From contig JARKIF010000010.1 of the NCBI GenBank assembly GCA_029378245.1, forward strand, positions 1,550,001-1,614,000: a stretch of 64,000 bases of DNA, written 5' to 3'. The notes beneath the pieces are model-generated. The model was not told the DNA's origin. It was given only the letters and a program-made list of their open reading frames with translations, and made no database searches. Of the stretch, positions 45,033-57,100 are shown in pieces. The position numbers were made by a program, and so were the translations under genes. The first letter of the stretch is position 1, and every line of letters starts with the position of its first letter. The DNA is from Roridomyces roridus (taxonomy: Eukaryota; Basidiomycota; Agaricomycetes; Agaricales; Mycenaceae).

Positions 45033-45464
45033 GTTCTTGCAGCAGCAGCACGCGCTTGCACGATATGTTCGTTCTCTGGCATCAGCTGTTTGCTTCTGGG
45101 CACTGGAGGAGATATTGGTGAGCCGAAAGCGCGACATGGTTGGCGGCAACGGTGGCGGATAGTGGTGGATTTCAAGTTGTCGTCAAGTAAGCGATGTCTG
45201 ATGTCCGACTTGATCGGAAAAAGGCAATCAGTATCCCTTATGAACCTTGAAAACGCAGCCGGGCCCACAATGACTTTTTACACTCGTACTTCTACTCTGG
45301 GCAAAAAAAAAACTTCGACAAGAACGATATATGCGGGAGAGAAGCAGCCTTCTACCAAAGATGATTGGATCACAATATAAAAGAAAGCAAGTTATGTAAT
45401 TATGACCTGGGAGAGTAAACCTTGGCAAGCAAGGTAATGCTGCAGCAACAAAACATTCAGATTT
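45033..45464. other. Intergenic
   Basis: No supported gene or repeat. Confidence 0.4.
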
Positions 45465-45545
45465 CAAATCCTTCTCGCAGTTCTCCCACTCTTGCCTCAC
45501 CACCTCCGCATGGCAAACGCAGATCTCCATGACACGCTCCATCTA
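45465..45545 (-). pseudogene. Cytochrome P450 C-terminal relic
   Basis: Minus strand reads HAEVVRQEWENCEKDL, nearly the same as the end of both P450 copies at 4660 and 7649, with no heme region in front. It is a short dispersed fragment. Confidence 0.65.
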
Positions 45546-46045
45546 CTGAATGGTCACCCCGTCTTCGGGTCGGGTTTGAGCGACTTGCGGACGTTGAAAC
45601 TCGAGAGGGAGGACGAGTGTGATGGCGATCCAGCGAGCTCGAGAGCGTTCGACGAAGAGCAGCCCGGGGCATAATAGTGCGACGAACTACGTGCACGTGT
45701 GACTCGTGAGTTCAAATTGAACTGAGGAGGAGAGGGAATTGAGAGGACGTACGTCTCCGACCGAATCCAAGCTCCTCCGTGCTTTTGAATTTGAGTTACC
45801 AAACCGTGCCGAGGGCGGATAATGATGTGAAGAGTACGCCGGTGGTGCAGGGGCCGGTGATGTTGAGTGAGATGGAGAAGGGGAATCATATGCCGTCGTT
45901 GTGGGGAGGTGAAAGGAAGAGACGGCGAGGTTCAAATAATCGGCACCAGGATAGTACTCATTAGATTTCGTGAACAACAAAGCAAGAAGTGATATTGTCC
46001 ATAAAAAGAATGTCCAAAATGTCCCAAGAATCAAACCGAACACTC
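45546..46045. other. Intergenic, 3' flank of the chitin deacetylase gene
   Basis: Minus-strand open frames overlap the last exon of the neighbouring gene in another frame and are not supported as genes. Confidence 0.45.
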
Positions 46046-47938
46046 TCAAGGCGTACTCGTTCTCGTCCACGCCTGGTTCGGACCACCGGTACAAGTCCAG
46101 ATTTGGATCTACAGAAACCGCCGGTCAGCATTTCATCCAAAAGGCGCACAGAAAATGAGCGCACGGGATTGCCATCAGTCTGCGTCCCACCGGTCAAATC
46201 CAAACAACTCGACTTTCCCTTCCACTGAATCGTATTCCCCGAAAGCGTCCACATCTGGTTCGTATTCCCACTCGTGCAAGTCCATATCTGCATCTTCGTC
46301 CCATCCGCCGTGGCGCCGTTGGTCACATCCAGACACTTGTTGCCAAAGATCTGGAGGGTAGCTCCAGAGACGGTCCACTGCTGGGAAGTCGTAGTAGCGC
46401 AGTCTTCGATTTCCACCACGGCGCCGTCTGCGTTGGATGCCGCTGCGATGCATTTCGCGGCGTTGGCGGTGGGGTGGATGTACGTCGTTGCGGTGGGCGT
46501 GGCAGTTGGGGGCGTGCTGGTAGGAGTCGTAGAAGTACTGGTAGGCGTCCCGGTCGTCGAGGAGAAGACGGGCGTGCCGGTTTCGCAAGCGATGGAGCCG
46601 CCGCATACATCGCCAGGGTCGGGGGTGCCATCACATGTCCAAGCCGAAGTTTGTTGCTGAGCGACTCCGATCGCTTGGTATGGTTGGACTCCAAGGCACT
46701 GAGCCATCGTGACGAGTGTTGAATTTCTGGGCCTAGACTCCATCTAGACTCAACCTGGAGTCACGCCCGATTGAACGGACCTCCAATGTGTTTCACTCCA
46801 TTCAACCTTTTATCCTAACCTTTTATCCAACCATACCTCACATGATATTGTTTCCACTCTTGCTTATTCACCAACCCTCTAGAGTCCTCATTGGCTAGAC
46901 ACCGCATGGACGGACTCCGCTCCCACATGTAACCTCCGTGCCTGCTTCAACCACTACAGTATATAAGGTAGTCTACCCTCTGCTGTATTCTATTATCATC
47001 TTCAATACATCCTTCCCTCTTCCCTCTTCTCTCACAATAACGAGCTGTGGAACTGGTTATTCGGATGCGTTGGAGTTGGGAAATGACACACGTTGTATCC
47101 TTTGCTCTGGAATAACTTGATCGCAAACGGAACCAGAGTGTTAGCAGTCGTTTCTGTCCGAGTGAGCGACCGAGCCATTCTCATACCCAAGCTCAAACTC
47201 ACCCTCGGTCTCATGCTCCAAAATCAAAGCATTCTTGACCTTCGCATTCGCAACGTCATTGTAAACCGCCTCGGACTGCGCCGTCGTGTTGCCATCGGCA
47301 TCCCAGTGTCCCAATCCCACAAAGCGAGACTCTGGCCCCTCCCAGCAGCAATAGACTGAATATTATCGTTATAGTCTCCGAACGGCGGGCGCATGAACGC
47401 AGGCTTGATCCCAAGGATCCGCGAGAAGGCCTCCTCCATGCGGAACATGGCGTCTTGGATCTGCGCCGTCGAGAGGCCGGAAGTGAGGTCCGCGTGCGAC
47501 CAGGTGTGGCTGCCGATCATGTGTCCCGCGGCATAGGCGTATTTGACGTCGGAAATGCGGTCGGGGTTGTAGATGCAGTCGAAGTTGTTGCCGTTCATGA
47601 AAAAGGTCGCTTTGGCGCCGGCGGCGGTGAATTGGTCGGAGATGCTGCGGAGGTAGATGTACGGTCCTGCAGGACATGTTATGTGGTGCAGAGCAAGAAG
47701 GGGTAGGCGTACCGTCATCCTACTACGAGTGAGCGTCTATTATCAAGACTCGGGCGAGAGTACGTACGAAGGTGAGAGCAATATCGTTGGCATTGATGCA
47801 AGCGTCGTAGACTTGAGGCGTGGCACGATATTCCTGCAACGTATTAGGCCGTGCAAGGTGTGGCAGTAACCAGCAAACCAGGTTCGAACGGCCCCAGACC
47901 GCCGTGGCAGTCAGCAGAGTCGACAACAGGAGATGCAT
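46046..47938 (-). CDS. Secreted chitin deacetylase with C-terminal ricin-B lectin domain; apparent frameshift
   Basis: Start ATG 47936-47938 with signal peptide MHLLLSTLLTATAVWG. The NodB deacetylase domain follows: NDIALTF joined through a 7-nt exon (47713-47719) to DDGPY, FFMNGNNFDC, the metal-binding SHTWSHADL and MRPPFGDYND. Later parts are LILEHETE and TLVPFAIKLFQSKGYNV, then MAQCLGVQPYQAIG, a Thr/Pro/Ser linker, and a lectin domain with QQWTVSG, NQMWTLSG and PNQAWTRTSTP (QxW repeats), stop 46046-46048. It should remove acetyl groups from chitin in the cell wall, with the lectin domain binding carbohydrate. Near 47301-47306 the frame changes between LALWDWDTG and DADGNTTAQSEAV, consistent with one missing base. 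One intron (about 46736-47077) is unusually long. Confidence 0.7.
47713..47719 (-). other. 7-nt microexon of the chitin deacetylase gene
   Basis: GATGACG lies between acceptor TAG and donor GTACGCC and restores TF-DDG-PY. It supplies the conserved Asp pair of NodB motif 1, so it must be included for an active enzyme. Confidence 0.65.
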
Positions 47939-48470
47939 GTTGGAGGAGGGAGGGCGACTCAATCTTCCGTGGCGCTCCCGAGCACTTTTTAAATGAACGA
48001 CAAATAAACGTACCACTCTAACCCCTCCGTGATCAGGGAACCCAGCGGCGGACATGCCGAGCACCTTCTTCGGCCATCTAAATCTTCTGAATGGGAGATC
48101 CGCACAACTGCCGTTATACACTGTCATGAACTGCATGAACGGCGGGCCCAGAGCGCGTAAATCAATAAGAAAAGACATACCCTCATGCGTTCATCATACG
48201 TTATGCGAGCGGTCCATTACTCGACGAAAAGGGCTAATTAGGATGAACGTCCTAGGCGCTAGCCGGTTTTCAAGAATATAAGAGACGCCAAAAACGGTCG
48301 TAGACGAGGGGCGTGGTAGGCACTAGGCCCGAATGACAATCTGCATGGAACGCGGAATCGGCGGGAAGAATGGCTCGACCCTTCTTGACTCTTGAATTGG
48401 AACAACGGTCGGATCCCAGTTCTTCTCCGCAAAAGACAGACAGCTTGTTCAGAGAGAGCCACTCCCGAGT
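47939..48470. other. Intergenic, upstream of chitin deacetylase
   Basis: No gene recognised. A CT-rich stretch and a short TTTTTAAA motif near 47985 may be part of the promoter. Confidence 0.4.
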
Positions 48471-49583
48471 CGCATCAGCAAAACTAAAATGATCTGGCTG
48501 ATCTGGCAGCAGATCAATCAGACCCGCCAGAACGCCAGAACTGCGTCTGGCAGCATAATGACACACATGGCGCCAGAATTGATTCTGGCGCCACAAATAC
48601 ACTATGGCCAGCAATTGAACAGTATTGAATATGCTGCTCTACGTGGATTACAGCTTGAACAACCGTTTCCGCCCACTCCGACACGCCCAAAGCACCCGTG
48701 GAATCCATCGCGCAAGTAGGGTGGGTGGGTCGGGATGAGAACGGTAAAGGGGAGAAGGTAGCAGACGGCGGCTGACCGCGGTGGGGTTACTGTGGGTATG
48801 TATCATGACTAAACACAGGGCAGTGAGTAGCCGGAAAGGGTGCAATGAAAGTACGGACGCACCTTGCACCCTGGGCGCTGCATTGTACACACCCCGAACC
48901 TTCAATCCTTCGGTGAGGTTGAGATGAATTGTTCCAACAATGGTGCCTGTGCGGCGTCGACTTGTTGCCGAGAGCCACAAACGAGGCATCTTGCGCGTGT
49001 ATCTTGAAGACGGAATAGCACTCGATGGAGTTTGAAGCAGGGTTTTGAAGCTTCTGAGGGAGCGTAGTTGGGGACTTCGAGCGTATTCAAGTTTTCAAAT
49101 CTTGAGGAGCGTAGCCCAGATCTAGACTAAGAGCGGAGCAGGGCACAGACTCGGAGACAGACTCGAGCGGACTTGAGAGCGTTGAGAGCTTCCGGATGGA
49201 GGGTATTAGAGGGAAACGGCAGCACAAGGGCAACATCGAGGGAGGGGAGGGAAGGAGGGAAGAGAAGGGAAGAGACAAGTGGTGCTGCGGGCGTTTGATC
49301 AACAATGGCGCAATGTTGATCGGACGCCGATCTTCCGGACCACGTGCGCTCGGACTTGTCGTTTTTGAAGAGTTCCGTGGCTTCAAGGAACCTCAACGCA
49401 GCGGGCAAGAGAACCTATTGGGCGACTCCCAAACCGCAGAACGATGGCACGGCTTGACAAGGACGAATTCTGTTAAGAATGCCAACAACATTTTCGGCAG
49501 CTCTGGCGCCATGTCAACCAGACGGATCAGATGGTGCCAGAGCTCGCCAGATGCGCCAGATAGATGCAGTTTTGCTGATGCGA
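48471..49583. mobile_element. Putative TIR element, 1.1 kb, rich in CTGGCG/CGCCAG
   Basis: Perfect 16-bp inverted ends TCGCATCAGCAAAACT at 48471-48486 and 49568-49583. Next to both ends are clusters of TCTGGC / GCCAGA motifs (48500-48595 and 49495-49560). No clear target duplication and no transposase were found, so its class is open. Confidence 0.5.
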
Positions 49584-51159
49584 AGACTTGAGCAATGTGA
49601 CATTTTCGTCAACATCCAGGGCGCCGCACCGGCGGCACCCCGTCAGCTGACTGAGAGACTTGTGCGAAGGCCCAATTTCGGCGCTGCTTTGACATAGGCT
49701 ACTCCCGACCAGGGTAAGACCTGACTTAAATCTCGGCGCTGAGGAACGACCACAGAACCCGGGAAGAAAGAAGCGCGCGCTGGCACGCCGCTGCCAGAGT
49801 CTCCAGAGTCCAGAGATGTGTCTGGCCATGAATACCACCGGTTCATCCGAGTACGCAAGAAGTGAGACGTGAGGGAGCAGCTGAAGCGTAGCCTAAAGCT
49901 ATGATCCATCGATCCGCTCCGCGTTCTGAGTTCATGATGTGAGAAGACAAGGTGACTGAAACAAACTCGGACAAGCAGCGTCTGATCGGCCACTCTTCTG
50001 ACTTGGTGGGTGGGCCGCGCAAGGGGCTTCAACGATAAGAAAAATGTAACATACCTTCCAATTTTTTTTTTCAGAGGGTCCGAGGACCCTCCCTCCCTAC
50101 GTAATGATTGATGCCATCAGACCTTCCTTTTTAGGCATTATCTCCGGGCAACATTGCCTCAGTACACTACACAAGTGCCCCAGTATCGAAGGAATATATA
50201 TTTTATGTGTACATAATGCCTGTTGAGTCTATCAGGCCACTCAAAAGGTGTTCAAGTCGTGAATAAAAAATGCTCCAAACTTTTGCCGGCTTACTGAATC
50301 GAACTCCCGCAAACTCTCACTCATGAAGTTACCGTATTTGGTAGTGGCTGTACCTACCCCTCCCCACCGATATAGTAATAATCTTTTTCTTTCCTCCGCA
50401 ACAACCGCTGGGCCGATTGGCCTCAAATAATTTTTCATATACTCCCAGGAGTCTACATCACACATTGGAGACCCCATATAAGAAATTCGCATTTTTGAAG
50501 CCCCTTGGGGCCGCGGCTTCGCCCAGCAGACCGAGTACTTGTACCTTCATCCCTGAATGTCCTTTCTACTATAGTACTTAACTGGATTCAATTTCCTTCG
50601 CTCGTGTTGTACCATTGTTGGCCATGATGTGGGTGAGGGCAACTTGAGTGCTGAGGTGCTGAGGTAACTCAGGTAAGCCTACAAATTGAGCGCTCATGTG
50701 AGCCTCAGCTCTATTGATCAAGGAACAAACAAATGCAATCACACAAAGAGTAGGCTTGGACATTGCCCCCGGAGCATTCATAAGAAATACAAATCACGCC
50801 ACAACCTGAGTTAACTTACATTGACCCCAAAAATGAAGAGGACGAGGGCATGGAGTGAAAGCAGTTTGTCAGATGAACATGATACTATAAGTACATATAC
50901 CAATAAATAGACCCAGGAGAGACAAAAGCAAAAGAAAGGAACAGAGGAAAAAAGAAAGAAGAGGGAAAAAGGAATGCTACAATCAGTAATCGAACGAGGG
51001 AGGCGCAGCTTCAATCACGTGACGTTTACGTTTTTCTGTTAGAGGGGCAAACTCGAACTCCTGGTACGAGCGCAAATCATATGACCGATTACATAAAGTA
51101 CTCGGAAAATGATCTACACCCATCGGATCATTTATCGTACATACACGAGAGAGAATCAT
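49584..51159. other. Intergenic, AT-richer
   Basis: No gene supported. 50070-50095 contains a short palindrome (AGGGTCC-GAGGACCCT). 50900-50970 is an A/G-rich run on the plus strand, likely 3' flank of the PKS gene. Confidence 0.45.
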
Positions 51160-54100
51160 TTACATACACGGCAAAAATCCAACCTCCCTCCAGTATTTAA
51201 CCCAACTTTCAACGTCGGCCCGACCAAGCTGTATCAGATGCTCGCTTCCCAGGGTTTCAGAAGCCTGGACCGCTCGCCTCGAATCCACTCTAACATGCGG
51301 CAACCCTCTTTGGAAGAAATCCAACAGCCGCAATGCCGCTAGTCCTCCGGATGCGTGCTTTAGCCGACCAAGCCATTCCTCGTACGGGACTAGAGTGCCA
51401 CCAAGGAGAGGCACCATATGATCCATCAACGCGCGCCATGTCGTAGGCCGAGGGTGGACAAGGTGAAATGTTGAATTCATCGAAGCCAGGCTGGACATGT
51501 CAATGATCGCAGCGGCGGCGTCATTGACCGAAAGCCACGAGATTTCCTGAACGAGATGAGTGAATTGTGAGAATCAGGTTGAGTTCAGGCCGGACTACGC
51601 ACCTCATTACCATCTGGGAGACATCCCAGATATGCACCGGATTGCACGAGAGCGGGGAACCATTGTGTCGTTTCCCACGTCCCACTGGCACTTCCCGTCA
51701 ACTGCCCCACGCGAATCACGTTGGCGTTCAACCAGCGTCGCTCGGACGCAATTTGCACCAGTCGTTCGCCGACCCATTTGGATTGTAGGTAACCCACTGG
51801 CATGATATCTTCAGGGTCTTGCCTGGGTAGTTCCAGCGCTGCTGTTGTTGAAGACACTGCAGGAGGTGAGAGATGCGATCATCGGCTGTTGATGAGATCA
51901 ACGCACGGTTGCCGGCAACGGCGAAAGAGCTGATGAACGAGAATGTGGGGCGCGCAGCGGCGCTGCATTGAGTAGCGAGCTGAAGCAATCTCGCAGTAGC
52001 CCTCATAAGGCCCTCGAAATCTTCCAAGGGCGACACAAAGTCCAACTTCCACGCTGTGATCCGTGGTCGAAAATCAATGATCCGGGGGATTTGTTCGGCT
52101 CACCATTATAAACGATGTGGGTAATGGAAGGTTGGAGCTCAGTAGGTATGCCCAAGTCGTCTCGGCGGAAATCGGCGGCGAGAAGGACCAGTTTCTCGGA
52201 ATGCACCAATGACGGAGGTAATCCCTGTTTGCTGAGGGCATCGGCTTGCCTGTCGGATATCGAACCGCCTCGGATCAGGGCGTAGACCTTTTGCACACCA
52301 TCGTTTGCGAGCAAATGTGCTAGAAGATGGCAGCCAACAGCGCCCGTGGTCCCAGTGAGCAGCACAGTTTGGAGTGAAGAGCCTGGTGACGACACAGTCT
52401 GTCCTGCTGCCGCCTCCTCCACCATTCCGACTAGATCGCGAACATAATGATTCATGAGCGTTGTACTGGGGAGTTGCGCCTGATCATTCTCCTCTGGCCT
52501 CACTGTCTCCGGCTGGGAGGACGACTGCAGAAAGTTGTGGATGATGCGGTTCAGAGAAATGTCCGCCAGGAGCTGCAGTTGAGTGATTTGAACCCAGGAG
52601 CGAAGCGCAAATCTGGATCTTTCCATCAGGTAGTCCCTGGTTGAAAAGTTGTACACCCACGATAAACGGCCGGCGGCCAACGAATCGATCCCGTAAGAAG
52701 TCAACGGAACGTCCGCGTCAAAGTCTTCGCTTGATACGTTGAGAACATTTTGAATGATCTTGGTGATTTTGGCCGGCACCGTCTCAGTCGTCGAAGTAGT
52801 ATCAATTTTCGTGGTTTTCTGAGACGCCTGGAGCAAATGCATGCCCAACTTGGGCATCCCGAGGCCTTTATCCAATGCCGTCCAATCCAAGTTTGGTAGG
52901 TACCGCCGGAATCGGGCGCCGCGTTGGAATCTCGAGATGGCATCGTCCAACCACAGAACCATATCTGTATGGATACTTAGTCTGCAAGCAAGTGCTGAGC
53001 ATGTTTCTTACCTTCCATAGACATGGAGTACGCGAAGAGGTACCGCAGACGTGATGTGTCGCCCGAGCTCAGGAATGCAGAGTCGATGATAGCGGGACAA
53101 AGGAAGGAGAAGCCGTTTGGAAAGGCTAGGATTTGTTCTTCGAGTGCGCCGTTGGAGCTGTGGCCCGTAAGAATTCCGTATTCTCGGTGAGGAAAGCACG
53201 CACGCGCAATAGTTCGTTTGACCGCCTGTGCCAAAGACCGCAGCGAACGACGAGAAGGCAATGATGAAATCCATCGAGGAGATGTCTGCAACGCGTTGCA
53301 GAGTCCCGAAGACGTCTGTCTTCGCCACTCTGACCCGTTCAAAGTCACTGGTATCGAGAGTCGAGAATAGTCCGTCAGCTAGGATGGCCGACAGAATCAT
53401 ACATCCGCCCAGGGGCTCTGTGATAGCGTCGAAGAAAAGCTGCATAGCTTCGACACAGGATCCGTCGACAGCTTCAAGACGAATATTGACGTGTTCAAGG
53501 CTTTCCAGATAGGAGAACATCCGCCGAGGAATCAGATTCTTCTTGGAATTAAGTGTGTGGCGGCCGGAGCGGGAGGTCACTCGGATATGGCGCGCGCCAT
53601 GCTATAACTCTCGTGAGATGGGTGATGGGTGATATTTTGAACTTACCTGAATCATGTAAAGAGCAACAGCTGCGCCGAGACTTCCGATTCCTCCTAGGAG
53701 AACGTACGTTTTGTGAGGATCAAATGCGGCACCCGGAGGAGAATTGAGGAATTGAGGTAGTTGAGGTGCTGGCACCACTGGGAAATCTTTGGATACCGCG
53801 ACACGCAGAGCGTCGCCGATCGAACACGGATCTTCCTGCAAGGCCCTCGGCAGCTCGTCCTGCCAGAGAAACAATTTACCCCCAGATGACCGCAGCAGCG
53901 TGTTTAAAAATTGCAACTCTGGATTGTCCGACCCGTATCCAGAAAGTATCACGTCGAATCCGTGGTGGCCCAGATGAGCTAGGTCAACGATGGAAGCATC
54001 CGCGGTGGTTTGCGAGATGTTGAACCGTTGGCTTCGATAGATCTCAACAACAGCCGAGCCGATGATGGTATCACAATGTGTGACCAAGATGGCAAGTCTG

Positions 54101-57100
54101 CGAGCTCGGTGAAGCTGATTCCATATGTTCACCCCAAGACCGAGCACCGCCGTGATGACGCCGGGGACATGATCTGGGGCCCAGAGTTGAGGGACAGATG
54201 ATGCCGAACCCAAATCGATTGTGGTAAAATCATGGAGTGGTCCGGTGTGCAAACCCACGACAAAGTTTCCAGATGGGGTCTGTGTCGCGTGATCGGGCTG
54301 AACTTGAACCACAGAGCCGGTGAACGCTGAGAAATTGGGATAGATCGAGGTGCTGTGAATTCGAACTACGACCTGATCCTCTCCCAATGGCTCCTGATGC
54401 AAAAAAGGCGGGGCGACTGTTGTGGATATGGGTGCAGGAACAGGCACCAGTCGCGGCACGAGAGGCTCTCCAGAGCTCGAAAATAATATATCCGGCTCCG
54501 CCTTGAAACCCGCTGGTAGACTGCGAAGACAGTCTGTCTGCATTTCGTCGGAGTAGGTGGCCGGGAAGGATGAAAATCGGATGTTCCACATGAGATATTC
54601 CCGGCGAAGCGCACGCGTGAAGCATAATCCCGCGCCGGCGTCTGTGCCCTCCAGAGTGGTGATCCAAATGTGCAATGGCTGCGAGGGGTCCAACTTGCGG
54701 ATGGCACTCTGGAGTTCATGTTCCTCGCCGTATTTGTAAGCGAGAAAAATCGTGTCGTCTGCAGGGAGCGGGGATTTCTCGGGCGCCCATCGCGCCTTTC
54801 TCAAGGTCTCCAGAACGCGGTATTCCATGGGCGCTTCGGGATTCGGCTCTGCTAGAAGGAGTGTGCCCCCGGGTAGGAGTAAACCGTCACATTCGGCGAT
54901 CAGGGGGTCGTGATTGAGAGCGCTCCGCACAAAGAGCAGAACAATATCGAAGTAACTGTCAGAGTCCGCGTTGATGTTTTCGGATCGGACAGTGATGAAT
55001 GGCCTGTTGATATTCTCTACGAACGTGGCGTACTCGGGAAGAAGGGATATCTCGAAGGCTGCAAGCGGGAAATCCTCCATGATGCTCTGGGCTTGACCGA
55101 GAAACAATGCCATGTTCACTAGTCACCAGTCAGTTGAATTCAGCAGGAAGGAATCGACTTACCATCACCAACCACCCGAATGCGAACCACTCGTTGGTGA
55201 CCTTCCGTAAGCACCGAGATCGTATGCCGCAATCCAACTTGAACATCATGAGACTCTAGTAATTCCAGTCCTAACGGCTTGATCGTTTCAGGAATGTCTG
55301 ACAAGGCAGGTTGGGCAACCATGTGCACCGGCGCCGAGATTTCACGAAGCGGGGAGATAGTATGGCGTGCGAGTGCGAAGTTCCGCAAAGTGCAGAGTCG
55401 TTTGCCGAAATCGTCCGTAATCGTGATGTTGAAGACAATCGAATCTGGATTTCGTCAGCGTTCGCTCAATTTGTACTGGAGTCTCTCACCTGGGATCCAT
55501 TTGATGAATTCAACATGGCTGTACACGTGGGACGGAAAGTATCGTGCTTTGGGCGGATTGTGCAGGATCATCTCTCCCAGACGCGCGGGGAGGTAATAGT
55601 TGTTTGGAGCATGATCGCCGTGGAAGGACCGGTGAGTTGCGATGTGGACGCATGCATCCAGAATGGCGGGATGCAATACGTATGCTTGGTCTCTGTCGTC
55701 AAGTCCAATAAGAAATCAACCATTCACCAAGAAGAGAGCCGCAAACCTGGTCAAAACATCGTCCATGCCTTGAACTGAGCCCAGAGCTTCGTTTGCGTTG
55801 TAATACAAGTTTGTTACTCGCTGAAAACTCCGGCCGTACGAGGAGAAGAGGGAAAGTGATGGATACAATTCGTCTATGGACACAAAAGATGGCTCAATCT
55901 TCCCAGCAATGAAAATAAAAGAAAGAATACCTGAAGCAATATGTGTATCGCAGCGACTCCTAATCTCTGGAATGTTCAAGTCATCGCAATGCTTGTCGTC
56001 CGGAAGTGCAAACGATAGGTATCCGTCGGCATGGATTCGTTCCGCCTGGTCAATCGTGAGCTCAGAGCCCGAATAATCTCGACTTTCTTACAGTTGAACG
56101 ACCAGACGAGGCAATACTCCAGTAAGACCCCTTTGACCTCACGCTGACTGGAATAGGATCCTCCGCCGAGAGTGAGAGTATCGCTCTGAAATTTACATTC
56201 AACAGGACGCGCGCGCCGAATTCCAACGCCTGTAACCAATGAGGTGACGCGAGATTTGAGTAGACGGACTGACTACACACCATTTCGATGAATCCGGCCG
56301 CGGGCCAAATGGGCTCTCCTCGGATCACATGTTCCGCAAGGGTGGGATGTGTGTCGCGATTCAACCTCAAACGCGGGCGATTAACCGGTCCATAAGAACG
56401 GCTTGGTGTGGTGGGCTCGGGAAACAACGGGAATTGTTTGTTCAAGAAGGGATACGGTGGCAACTTCAATTTGAAGGCGGAGGAAGATGTCGAGTTGAGG
56501 GACGCGAAATTGACGCCGTTATACCCTGCTGCAGTGAGCTTCCCAAGGAACTCGAGTAGATCGTGATGTTCGGTACTCGGGGAATGAGCTGCTGGTCTAC
56601 GAGCCACAGAGAAGACGTTGGACGACGAAGGCACCATTTCGAACATGTAGGACGAGAGCACGGGGTGCGGAGAGATTTCCACGATGGTACACGGCCCTGG
56701 CAGACTTTGCACAGCTGTAGAGAATAAAACCTGTGAGCGTGTGTTTCGCCAAAAGTATTCGGCGTCCAATTGGTCTTTGAACTCGGTACCAGTGAGAGTC
56801 GAGTAGGTGCGGATCTTTGGAATGTGGTCTCCCGGATAGCTCGCGAATAACTCTTGAACCTCGGACTCGTACCTCTGCCGGCACATGTCCATCATGGAGG
56901 AATGGATCGGCACTCGAGTGCGGATTTTGCGTCCGAAGATCCCCTGCTCTTTAGCCAAGAGCAACACTTCGTCTATTGCCTGTTCCTCACCCGAGATTGC
57001 CACGGCCGAAGGCGAGTTAACGCACGCCAACTCCACGATTCCGCAGTTAGGGTTCTTGAAGCGATAGCTGGCAAGCAACGTCTCCATTCGTTCGGGACCA

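Noticed and set aside
45687..46094. Minus-strand open frame of 135 codons with a hydrophobic stretch
   Set aside because: It overlaps the last exon of the chitin deacetylase gene in another frame, and that exon has clear lectin motifs and a proper stop. The hydrophobic part is probably chance.
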